From NCBI GenBank assembly GCA_900544025.1, contig UQTM01000017.1, forward strand, positions 1 to 54,438: a stretch of DNA of 54,438 bases, given 5' to 3'. The stretch's first letter is position 1. Every line of letters begins with the position of its first letter. Origin of the DNA: an uncultured Odoribacter sp. Its GTDB lineage: Bacteria; Bacteroidota; Bacteroidia; Bacteroidales; Marinifilaceae. The translations under genes and the position numbers were made by a program. The notes beneath the pieces are model-generated. The model saw nothing but the letters and a program-made list of their open reading frames with translations, was not told the DNA's origin and did no database searches. Shown here in pieces: positions 17,780 to 25,665 of this stretch.

Positions 17780-18910
17780 ATGGGTAAATTTAAACGCTTG
17801 AATCTTGCTGAATCAGAAGAGCATTTCCCTTTATTAAACGAAGACGCCCGGAAAACTTTAAAAGGTGGTTGTGAGGGTTGTTCTGAATGGATCTATACCT
17901 ATCCTGGCCTCCCCATTTACACAGAAGATGAATACACAAGGCTGGATAATGCCGGAGAGTGGATGGGAGGTTTGGTTTGTGGTTTTGGCTATATGCTGCC
18001 TGAAGCCGTCGTTTATGCCAATATGGGTTATTGTGGGCGTCATCAGGAATATTACCAGGATGGTCATTGCTACTCTTGTTATTTAAAGGATCATTATTGT
18101 GATTTTCATCAGGTTTATTTTTGTTATGACTGTAATCAACCTGGCGGAACCATGGGAGGAGGTGAAAGTGGAGGAGACGGTAACACTGGAGGTGGCGATT
18201 CCGGCAGTGACGGAGGAGGTGGTTCAACTGTCGTAATCCCTCCCGGAGATGGTAGTACCGGTTATGATAACAGCTCCGGTAGTTTCGATTTTCAGTCGGT
18301 AGTAAATGAAAATGTCGGAGATTCTTTTCAGGAGGCTGATAAGCTTGCATTGATCGATGCCTTAAAATTAATGTTTGAAAATAAAGTCGGAGAATTTATT
18401 ATAAATATGATGGCAGATAAAGATATCTGGATGAAATTCGAGATAAATACAGCTCAATCATCTCCTGCAATATGTGATCCTGCCAATGACCAAATTGTTT
18501 TTAATTCTTCGGAAGCCATTACTAGCGTCAATCTTTCCGAGGAGTTGATCCATGTTGTTCAGAAATCTATTTATGGGGCAGAGATGGTTCGTGCAAATCC
18601 TAATTATGAATTCGAAGCGAAGATTATTCGAGATGTAATCTCAGGGACTTGCAATGAACAGTCGCATTTTACAATAGAAAAAGATCAATATGATTATATG
18701 GATTTTATTTATGGAATAAAAGATGGAACCTTGAGTGAATCCGAGGTCATACAGCAATATCGATATTATTATTCAAAATGGGATGATCCGGATGGAATAA
18801 AACAAAATATCAGTCCGAATAGTCCTTACTATTATGAGAATGGTACCAATAATACATTCGATCCTCAAATGTTGAAAATGGCTTTAGATACCTGTAAGAA
18901 AAATAAATAA
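17780..18910 (+). CDS. Large GG-leader export substrate 1 with Cys/His module and variable C-terminal domain
   Basis: This 376-residue protein begins with a double-glycine leader (FKRLNLAESEE ... ARKTLKGG, residues 3-30) like those of the GG-Bacteroidales natural product precursor family, so cleavage after Gly30 by the C39 exporter is expected. The mature N-terminal module has nine cysteines and contains two consecutive CxxH...CxxC units (CGRH, CYSC, CDFH, CYDC), as in zinc-binding or disulfide knots. A Gly/Ser/Asp-rich linker of about 40 residues follows. The C-terminal domain (about 170-376) is of unrecognised family but has SEELIHVVQ (253-261), with EExxH in place of HExxH, and NPNYEFEAK (273-281), a spacing reminiscent of zincin-like metallopeptidase folds. 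It is far larger than usual GG-leader peptides. The next gene starts 2 bases after its stop and may be its partner. Modification of Ser/Thr in the linker is inferred only. Confidence 0.8.
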   Translation: MGKFKRLNLAESEEHFPLLNEDARKTLKGGCEGCSEWIYTYPGLPIYTEDEYTRLDNAGEWMGGLVCGFGYMLPEAVVYANMGYCGRHQEYYQDGHCYSCYLKDHYCDFHQVYFCYDCNQPGGTMGGGESGGDGNTGGGDSGSDGGGGSTVVIPPGDGSTGYDNSSGSFDFQSVVNENVGDSFQEADKLALIDALKLMFENKVGEFIINMMADKDIWMKFEINTAQSSPAICDPANDQIVFNSSEAITSVNLSEELIHVVQKSIYGAEMVRANPNYEFEAKIIRDVISGTCNEQSHFTIEKDQYDYMDFIYGIKDGTLSESEVIQQYRYYYSKWDDPDGIKQNISPNSPYYYENGTNNTFDPQMLKMALDTCKKNK

Positions 18911-18912
18911 TT

Positions 18913-19740
18913 ATGAAGAATTTACTTTTGATTTTGCTTTTTGGGCATATAAGTGTTTTTTGTTTTTCTCAAACGGAGGAGCAAGGTTTTACTGTGAGTT
19001 ATTCAGAGAAGTATTATATAGTTCGGGATAGTTCGAACAATTTACTCTCTGATTTAAAAAGAATGGATTTTGTAAATTTTACAGACTGGATTTTTTTAGA
19101 TACATTGAGATATACATTGAAAGAATTTTACGATCGTAATCTGGGATATGATACTATAAATAAAAAAATAGGAGGTATGAAATTGTTGGTAGATACTTCT
19201 GGTACTATTTCGTATTTTTCACTGATTATTCCTCCAAATTCGGGTGATTTATATTCTTTAGCTGATGTGAAGAAACTAACGGATCTGTTAAGGGATTTTC
19301 GTTTCAACCTACCCGATTATGACCGTCCTGTTATTCGTCGTTATCAGGGTAGTAATCGGGAAACCAAAATAGATACGTTTGAATACTTTACAATTTTTTT
19401 TTCTACGAATTCCCGGGGTGGAGTTTTTACCAGTTGGGACGGCTTGTATGAGCGTCAGTTGACAAAAATGGTTTTAGGGACTTGGTGTGATGACCAGGGG
19501 GAGGTGTTTGTGTTTAAAAAACCTTCTTCTCAACTCTATGTGAAGCTGCTTAATCCTTTAACTGGTAGCCTTGGTGACTTTCGTTGTGATTTTCGTGACG
19601 GGAAGCTATATATATATTTTGATCAGGAAAGCCCTTCAATGATATCTTATAAATTTACTGATGACCGGTTGACTTTAAGTGGTGTTGTGGGAGATCGAAA
19701 AGTGTTTTGGAAGCTGAAGAGGACACAGCCAGCACCATAA
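18913..19740 (+). CDS. Exported protein of unknown function, partner of substrate 1
   Basis: I do not recognise the family of this 275-residue protein. Residues 1-20 form a signal peptide (LLLILLFGHISVFCFS), so it is periplasmic or surface-exposed. The rest is soluble and rich in beta-strand-like alternation; the C-terminal 80 residues (LGTWCDDQGEVFVF and following) look like a lipocalin-like or calycin-type small barrel. The gene starts 2 bases after the stop of substrate 1 and ends 29 bases before substrate 2. That position suits an immunity or chaperone protein acting outside the cytoplasm, but there is no direct evidence. The low GC content equals the rest of the cluster. Confidence 0.7.
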   Translation: MKNLLLILLFGHISVFCFSQTEEQGFTVSYSEKYYIVRDSSNNLLSDLKRMDFVNFTDWIFLDTLRYTLKEFYDRNLGYDTINKKIGGMKLLVDTSGTISYFSLIIPPNSGDLYSLADVKKLTDLLRDFRFNLPDYDRPVIRRYQGSNRETKIDTFEYFTIFFSTNSRGGVFTSWDGLYERQLTKMVLGTWCDDQGEVFVFKKPSSQLYVKLLNPLTGSLGDFRCDFRDGKLYIYFDQESPSMISYKFTDDRLTLSGVVGDRKVFWKLKRTQPAP

Positions 19741-19769
19741 AAAGTTTATATATAGATTAAAACAAGATT

Positions 19770-20671
19770 ATGAGTAAATTCAAGCGCTTGAATCTTGCTG
19801 AATCAGAAGAGTATTTTCCTTTATTGAATGAAGACGCCCGGAAAACTTTAAAAGGTGGTTGTGATGGTTGTTCTGAATGGATCTATACCTATCCTGGCTT
19901 TCCCATTTACACAGAAGATAATACACAAGGCTGGATAATGCCGGAGAGTGGATGGGAGGTTTGGTTTGTGGTTTTGGCTATATGCTGCCTGAAGCCGTCG
20001 TTTATGCCAATATGGGTTATTGTGGGCGTCATCAGGAATATTACCAGGATGGTCATTGCTACTCTTGTTATTTAAAGGATCATTATTGTGATTTTCATCA
20101 GGTTTATTTTTGTTATGATTGTAATCAGCCGGGAGGTACAATGGGAGGTGGCGAAACGGGTGGTGATGGAAATACCGGTGGAGGTGATGCCGGAAGTGAT
20201 GGTGGTGCCGGTTCATCAGTGACCATTCCTTCTGGTAGTAATAATTTGCCTGAAAGGATAAATTTTGAAAATGGGCGTTCATTTGATTGTTTTTTGTCTT
20301 GGTTTAAATATTTTGGTTATTCAGATGGTCATGGAGTAAGTTCTCCAATAAACCTGAATGAAATAATTACTCAAGAAGAAGCCTTAAATAACGGATTTAA
20401 GACGAAAGGACCGGGTATGTTGTTAATACGGGACTACAAGCTGAAAGATGGTGGATTAGTTTCAGTCGTAATTGGGGATATAAATAATGCTGGAGCAAGC
20501 GATATGTTAGAGCATAACAATATTTATAGAATAGAATCGAGCCAGCAGAGCTTTGAAGGGCCTCCTTATGCGATAAACCTTGTAAATAATGATGGTTATA
20601 CAGTCATTCGATTGAACTGTTATCATGACAAAGCGACTTATGATTATTTAATGGATGAAGTTTATAAATAA
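19770..20671 (+). pseudogene. Large GG-leader export substrate 2, frameshifted
   Basis: The first part (from 19770) encodes a leader nearly identical to substrate 1 (FKRLNLAESEE ... ARKTLKGGC). Compared with substrate 1, one G is missing at 19919/19920 (GAAGATAATAC here against GAAGATGAATAC there). The reading frame is lost there and runs to a stop at 20073-20075. The other frame, open from before 19952 to 20671, continues the Cys/His module, the Gly-rich linker and a different C-terminal domain of about 150 residues. With one base restored the product would be about 300 residues. The C-terminal domain (starting near NLPERINFENGRSFDCF) belongs to no family I recognise. No slippery heptamer is seen at the break. 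This is either a recent inactivating mutation or a sequencing/assembly error. Confidence 0.8.
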
Positions 20672-20680
20672 ATTTTTACG

Positions 20681-21346
20681 ATGAAAACAGAAATAAAAAA
20701 TAGAATTATATTATTATGTGTATTTGTGTTGTTGGTATTACAATTTATAAATACACTTTATGATATCAGTAACTTAATGTTATGTAATAGATGGAATATT
20801 ATATTGTATGTGTATGTTTTTTTATTTATTAGTAGTTTATTTTTTTATTTGGGACAGCTTAGTTGTGGGAGGTTACCATGGAATATTCCTTGGAATGGGA
20901 AGAATAAAGTAATTTTGTTTTTAGGAATATCTTTATTCTCGGCAATTTGTAAATATCTCTCGGGAGCGATTTATGATTTTTATATTTTTTATGGAGGAAC
21001 AGGTATTTTGAAGGTACAATTACGATACAATTATTTTTCATTTTTTATTCTTCTTTTGCTGGGCAGTGCCTTTTTATTTATTCCTCGAAAAATTGGGTAT
21101 ATTATATGTATGCTATTGCCTTTTTATCTTGTTAGCATGTTTGCGAGACTTTCCGATGGGATTAGCTTTTTAATACGTTTTCAGGCATTGTGGAATATTT
21201 TACTGATGTTCGTGATTGTTTGGCCGATTTTATGCCATAGTCATATTATGCAAGAGCATTGGAAGATTAGGAATCGAAAACAACTTGGGATGTGTTTAGG
21301 TGTATCAATAGCGATATGTTTTCTTATACATTATTTCAGGTTATAA
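20681..21346 (+). CDS. Multi-pass membrane protein of unknown function, partner of substrate 2
   Basis: This 221-residue protein has about six or seven hydrophobic segments (roughly 8-28, 37-60, 73-92, 110-132, 137-158, 163-188 and 198-218) and a short basic loop before the last one. It belongs to no family I can name. It starts 9 bases after the stop of substrate 2, in the same relative position as the exported protein after substrate 1. A membrane immunity protein protecting against the C-terminal domain of substrate 2 is one explanation; an accessory export or modification protein is another. It is very AT-rich, like the cluster as a whole. Confidence 0.7.
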   Translation: MKTEIKNRIILLCVFVLLVLQFINTLYDISNLMLCNRWNIILYVYVFLFISSLFFYLGQLSCGRLPWNIPWNGKNKVILFLGISLFSAICKYLSGAIYDFYIFYGGTGILKVQLRYNYFSFFILLLLGSAFLFIPRKIGYIICMLLPFYLVSMFARLSDGISFLIRFQALWNILLMFVIVWPILCHSHIMQEHWKIRNRKQLGMCLGVSIAICFLIHYFRL

Positions 21347-21676
21347 AATAATTATGTTTATATAGAGTGCATAGGTTTGGACTATATGGGTATCATTAGA
21401 AATTTATTATGTGTTTTTAGGGTATAGGAAAACGGAAAATACAAAAGATTAGGATGATTTAATTGGAAATGATAAGAGAGGAAGATGATAATATTCATTT
21501 TTGAATGACGGAAGAAGTCCGGAAAGCTTTAAAAGATGGTTGAAACAATTGTTTCACTGTAATTTTGCTATTACTTCTTTAGAAATATTGTTATTTGTAT
21601 TTTATGTTTTTTTTAAACCATTGCTATTTGCTAAAATCAATAATTAAATATTAATTTATTCCTGTACTAAAATTTG
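21347..21676. other. AT-rich gap containing a decayed leader sequence
   Basis: This 330-base stretch has no intact gene. It contains the GG-leader relic described separately (21469-21543), followed by a very AT-rich tract up to the thioredoxin-like gene. The rest shows no terminator with a clear T tract and no convincing promoter. Confidence 0.5.
21469..21543 (+). pseudogene. Relic of a third GG-leader sequence
   Basis: Read in one frame from 21469, the sequence gives MIREEDDNIHF, a stop, then MTEEVRKALKDG and a stop at 21541-21543. This matches the intact leaders (ESEEHFPLLNEDARKTLKGGC) at GAA-GAx-GxC-CGG-AAA-xCT-TTA-AAA-GxT-GGT, but the first stop interrupts it, GG has become DG and the Cys codon has become TGA. 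It therefore looks like the decayed start of a third substrate gene. The match is short (about 55 bases), so chance is not excluded, but the location immediately after two intact or near-intact copies favours real descent. Confidence 0.6.
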
Positions 21677-23857
21677 ATGTCAATGAAAAGAATAATCCTT
21701 CTTTCGGTTATAACCTTTCTTTTGGTAAATGGTTTATTGGGTCAACGTATAATTGAGTCGCCTGCTTATGAGTTTCGAACAACGGGACGTTACAGTGTTG
21801 GACGCATAGAACTTGCTGACCAATATACTAAGGTGTGGATTGTCAATCAATATATTCCTGGTTGGTGGGTACTTTTTACTCCGGAAAATTTGTATTTGGA
21901 AAATCCCGGAACCGGAGAAAAATATCATCCGGTGAGAGCCGAAGGGCTTGAATGGGGGCAACAGCTTGTTACTCCTTCCAGTGGAATAGATACTTTCCTG
22001 TTTGTGTTTCCTCCTTTGCCGCATAACTTAAAAACCATTAATTGTATGGAGGGAATCCGACATATATACGGGATTTCATTAATGGAAGAAAAGCAGAATT
22101 CCCGCGATATTCGGCAACAGATCGAGGGCAACTGGTTGGCAACCGATGGAAGTAATCGTTGGGCGTATGGATTTTATAAAGATTTTGTCATTGCAAATAA
22201 TTGTTTTTGGAACTATGAATCTTTGAAAAAGAAAGGAAAAGGATGGTTGATCCGGTTGAAATCAGGGGATAAGCAATGTGAGTTATCTGTAATGCCTCAA
22301 AAGGACGGTACTTGCAGAATTGGAGCGGACAAACAGGAACCGATGTTGTTCCAATCTGAAAATAGTGCTATGGAATTGGCCTCCGGAGAGGATTCGTCAA
22401 TGCCTGATGTATTTTTATGTCCTGAAGGAAAAGCCCATATTCAAGGCTACATTCATGGATATGATCCCCGGGCCCAGTTTAAGTCAGGATTAATCTATTG
22501 TTCTAATATCGTTACGAACGAATCGTTTCCTACGGTTGTTGAAGTTATGCCTGACGGTCGTTTTTCTGTGGATATACCTTTGGATTATCCCTCTATAAAC
22601 TATATTTCTTTTGATCGATCAAATCTTCCGTTTTATGCCGAGCCGGGAGATACTTTGACCCTATTTATGGAGTGGGAGGATTGGTTGCAAAGTGATAGGT
22701 TCCGTGATCGGGAATTTAAAGATTATCGGTCTTTCCGTTTTATGGGATCGGGAGCGAAAGAGAATGCCGATCTTGTTAAAGCGAGAGCCGGAATGGATTT
22801 TTACAAAAACTTTGATTTTGGGAAACTGGTGCATGAAGTAAGTCCGTTGGAATTTCGGAAACAGGCATTGGATTTTCTGCAAAATCAATTGCAAATGCTC
22901 GATTCGTTGAAACGGCTTTATCACTTTTCCCCTAAATCCGTTCGTTTGCTTGAAGCTTATTTAAAAAATAATGTAGCGGCGAATATTTTGGATTTTGCAT
23001 CCATGCGTAAGTATTTTAAAGAGGAAGAAGCAAATGAAATCCTGAAGATTCCGATCACTGAGGAATATTATGATTTTTTGCAACAAATGCCTTTAGACAA
23101 TCCCTATATGCTTGCGTTTAGTGGTGCGTGGGTGTTTTTTAACCGGTTTGAATTTGCAGAGCCTTTTATGCAATGTCGTAAGACGATGGGATCTCCCAAA
23201 GATATGGTGGAGGGGGCCAAAATTCTTTGGCATTTAAGTGATAGTGTCTATGCCCATTATTTTAAGCTTAAACCGGGGTTTTGCTACGAAGTGTTGAAAG
23301 CTCGTAGTTTGGCTAATTATCTCGAATATTCAGATGCAGCTATGGCCGGGGAACTTGCTGATGCGATTCTTCAAGGGGTGAAAGACCCTTATATCCGGGC
23401 TGTCGGGAAGCGAATGGTGGAACAGCGTACGGTGGCGTCACCGTGTTCAACACCATTGCCGGACAGTAAAGGTGGAGCTATTTTTCGTAAATTGATCGGG
23501 CCTTATCGTGGAAAAGTTATTTTTGTGGATTTTTGGGCAACGACTTGCGGCCCTTGCCGTGCAGGAATCACCGGAATGGCTTCTCTGCGGGAAAAATATG
23601 CCGGAAAAGATATAGTATTTTTATTCATCACCGATGAAAAGTCTTCACCTTTAGGCGATTATAATAATTTTATGACTAATGTTAAAGGAGAAAAACTCCG
23701 AATACCCGAAGCCGATTATAATTATTTGCAGGAATTGCTCCGGTTTAGCAGTATTCCCCATTATGAAATTATAAATAAAAAAGGTGAAGTTGTCAATATT
23801 CAGTGTATGTACGGTTTGTCTCAGGAGGCTATTTTTGATAAATTATTACAGGAATAG
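21677..23857 (+). CDS. Exported thioredoxin-like (TlpA-type) protein
   Basis: This protein of about 726 residues has an N-terminal signal peptide (IILLSVITFLLVNGLLG) and a C-terminal thioredoxin fold with WATTCGPCRAGI, the redox-active CGPC motif in TlpA/ResA-like proteins, and the downstream cis-proline region SIPHYEI. The long middle (about 30-600) is poorly recognisable; a segment around residues 285-340 resembles the small beta domain often found before redoxin domains in Bacteroidota. The start is uncertain among TTG 21674, ATG 21677 and ATG 21683; an ATG is more likely. It should act in the periplasm. Placed directly after the Cys-rich substrates, it could form or reduce their disulfides, though such TlpA proteins are common in this phylum. 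Confidence 0.82.
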   Translation: MSMKRIILLSVITFLLVNGLLGQRIIESPAYEFRTTGRYSVGRIELADQYTKVWIVNQYIPGWWVLFTPENLYLENPGTGEKYHPVRAEGLEWGQQLVTPSSGIDTFLFVFPPLPHNLKTINCMEGIRHIYGISLMEEKQNSRDIRQQIEGNWLATDGSNRWAYGFYKDFVIANNCFWNYESLKKKGKGWLIRLKSGDKQCELSVMPQKDGTCRIGADKQEPMLFQSENSAMELASGEDSSMPDVFLCPEGKAHIQGYIHGYDPRAQFKSGLIYCSNIVTNESFPTVVEVMPDGRFSVDIPLDYPSINYISFDRSNLPFYAEPGDTLTLFMEWEDWLQSDRFRDREFKDYRSFRFMGSGAKENADLVKARAGMDFYKNFDFGKLVHEVSPLEFRKQALDFLQNQLQMLDSLKRLYHFSPKSVRLLEAYLKNNVAANILDFASMRKYFKEEEANEILKIPITEEYYDFLQQMPLDNPYMLAFSGAWVFFNRFEFAEPFMQCRKTMGSPKDMVEGAKILWHLSDSVYAHYFKLKPGFCYEVLKARSLANYLEYSDAAMAGELADAILQGVKDPYIRAVGKRMVEQRTVASPCSTPLPDSKGGAIFRKLIGPYRGKVIFVDFWATTCGPCRAGITGMASLREKYAGKDIVFLFITDEKSSPLGDYNNFMTNVKGEKLRIPEADYNYLQELLRFSSIPHYEIINKKGEVVNIQCMYGLSQEAIFDKLLQE

Positions 23858-23963
23858 TAAGAGTGTTGCTTATATTAGGTTGTCTTTTAAAACATAAGAT
23901 AAAATGATGAAAATTCCATGTTATAGGCTTAAAGTTATTTATTGGTGACTGCCTGTTATTGCT

Positions 23964-24356
23964 ATGGCCATGCAAGTTGGTTTATTTAATTTGCTGGATT
24001 TCATACTTCGGCATGAACCGAGTCCTTCTGCTCCTTTGGGGATTATTGGGGATATTTTGTTAGCCATTGTAATGATTTGGGTGGTGTTGATCGGGTATAT
24101 CATGACTTATCTATACGAAAGGCTGAAGTATGAAAAAATAGTTCTCATTTATGCAATTTTCGCTTTTTTTGTCTGTGAGGTATTGATGGATTATAAGTAT
24201 GTTATTGAATACGATTATACGACAAAAGATGCTATGAATAAAGTTGTCGCTGGATGTCTTGGAAATGTTTTTGTATGGACTTCATATCCGGTTATATTAT
24301 CTTGCCTGTTGCATTGGTATTCTAAAAAAGTTCCTTGTGTAGATGAGTCGTTTTAA
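23964..24356 (+). CDS. Small membrane protein of unknown function
   Basis: This 130-residue protein has three probable membrane segments (about 27-50, 58-76 and 97-116) and a charged C terminus. No family is recognised. It lies 106 bases after the thioredoxin-like gene and is the last gene of the AT-rich plus-strand run, facing the WbqC-family gene. It might belong to the export cluster, for example as an additional immunity-type protein, but nothing beyond location supports this. Confidence 0.55.
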   Translation: MAMQVGLFNLLDFILRHEPSPSAPLGIIGDILLAIVMIWVVLIGYIMTYLYERLKYEKIVLIYAIFAFFVCEVLMDYKYVIEYDYTTKDAMNKVVAGCLGNVFVWTSYPVILSCLLHWYSKKVPCVDESF

Positions 24357-24570
24357 AGGAACTGAAAGATGGCATTTGCTGGGTTTCCGGAGTGTAAATA
24401 TATTTTGCGAATTTATTTTTATATCATAAAATTTTTTGTTCTGATCTAATTATGCAAAAATCCAACCTTGCCAGGTATATAGAGAGGATATTTTTATTTA
24501 GCTCCCAAATGGTTTTTTTAATGCTTTTATCGTTTCGGATTTATTGAATGAACCGGGTGCATTCTGAATT

Positions 24571-25188
24571 TTATAGATATTTTCCGGCTTCCGGGCCTGT
24601 ATTAAAAAGCAGGTCGAGAATGCTTAGGTTTGGGTGGAAAGGGAAACGGTCGGAAAAGGTTTGGCGGTAAGGCCGGGGAATAAATTCCGTATCTTCTTCG
24701 CGATGGCCGGCTTTAGGGTGAATGGTGTTGCGCATATCCCGGTATCCGGGGATATTTTCCCGGATATAGTCATCCGTATAGTTGATAGGTTTAGATAGTT
24801 TTAGAAGATGAAGCATAACTTCTAAAATGGCAGAGTTAAAATCTAAAAGGAATTTCTCTTTCTTCGAGAAGAAAGGCATGAGGTCATCGATGTAATATTC
24901 ATAATAAGGTGAATTTTTATAAGCCGATTCAATGCCCTTGAAATGTAATTTTTGCCAATTTGTCTGATAGACGATCTTCATGTCCCGGATCAGGGTTTTA
25001 CTGTTTGCCTTTTCGACGGGAATACTTAATGAAATAACTCCATTAGCCGACATGATTTCGGAGCGGTTCCGGTAACTTTGTTTACCGAAATTCTCATATC
25101 GTTCGATGAATATTTCGTCATACAATTTAATTTTTGACATATATTGTATGGGTGGAAAATAAGCCGTACTCAATAGTAATTTTTCCAT
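24571..25188 (-). CDS. WbqC-like family protein
   Basis: This 205-residue protein begins LLLSTAYFPPIQYMSKI and contains YENFGKQSYRNR, ISLSIPVEK and HFKGIESAYKNSPYYEYY, the conserved segments of the WbqC-like family. WbqC homologues occur near O-antigen and other glycan genes, and the biochemical function is not established. In Bacteroidota most genomes have one stand-alone copy near housekeeping genes, so it need not belong to the neighbouring cluster. It is transcribed towards the small membrane protein. A TAACTTTG -7 box lies upstream on the minus strand. Confidence 0.88.
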   Translation of the reverse strand: MEKLLLSTAYFPPIQYMSKIKLYDEIFIERYENFGKQSYRNRSEIMSANGVISLSIPVEKANSKTLIRDMKIVYQTNWQKLHFKGIESAYKNSPYYEYYIDDLMPFFSKKEKFLLDFNSAILEVMLHLLKLSKPINYTDDYIRENIPGYRDMRNTIHPKAGHREEDTEFIPRPYRQTFSDRFPFHPNLSILDLLFNTGPEAGKYL

Positions 25189-25205
25189 ATTTTCGATTTA
25201 TGGTC

Positions 25206-25213
25206 CAAAGTTA
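25206..25213 (-). promoter_or_regulatory. -7 box of the WbqC-family gene
   Basis: TAACTTTG on the minus strand matches TAnnTTTG and lies 18 bases before the start codon. The -33 element is weak, so only the -7 box is annotated. Confidence 0.45.
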
Positions 25214-25665
25214 ATAATATGGTGTAAAACATAAATATGGTTTTAAACTAAAAATTGTGTTTGTTGAATTGCATTTAGGAATGAAATTTGTAAGGCATAG
25301 ATTACAAATGGATTAAATGACAATTTACCCTTTAAAAAAAATAACAAAAAATTTGTAAAACGGATTTTTGTACCTATCTTTAAAGAAAATCAATTCTATA
25401 GGATAAAAACTTACTTTTAATAGGCCTGTTTAAATTTAGGAAGGAATTTAATTTTAATAGAAAACATAACTTTTTTAATGTTGGCACGTATAAAGTTTTA
25501 ATGTTCATTTTGAGAACGTAAGAAAAAGTGTCTTTAAAGAAAGAAGATTTTAATATATATTCTTTGTGTGATGATTGATGGTGTTAGCCATGATTTGTAA
25601 AAAGTATATGTTTTTCATAGTTGAATGTGACGATCTGTATTCTTCGAAATATAAATATTTAAGGA
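25214..25665. other. Intergenic region with long leader of the glycogen operon
   Basis: About 450 bases between divergent genes without a supportable ORF. It holds the WbqC promoter at one side and a good plus-strand promoter at 25352-25382, leaving an AT-rich leader of about 275 bases before the branching enzyme. I see no strong hairpin or known riboswitch in the leader. Confidence 0.45.
25352..25382 (+). promoter_or_regulatory. Candidate promoter of the glycogen operon
   Basis: TTTG (25352-25355), a 19-base spacer and TATCTTTA (25375-25382) match the Bacteroidota -33/-7 promoter with one mismatch in the last base. Transcription would begin near 25390, giving an unusually long leader. A closer promoter was looked for but none was convincing. 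Confidence 0.55.

Noticed and set aside
17790..18350. A 186-residue open frame on the minus strand across substrate 1, and a similar one at 19848-20282 across substrate 2
   Set aside because: They are antisense shadows of the Cys/His and Gly-rich coding sequence, with biased composition (many His, Asn, Pro) and no family signature.
19770..20075. A stand-alone 101-residue GG-leader peptide
   Set aside because: After residue 50 the frame is out of phase with the conserved module found in substrate 1, and the correct frame stays open downstream. It is the truncated product of a frameshift.
9415..24356. A radical SAM-modified GG-Bacteroidales RiPP system or classical lantibiotic locus
   Set aside because: No radical SAM CxxxCxxC enzyme, no LanB/LanM dehydratase and no LanC zinc motif were found.
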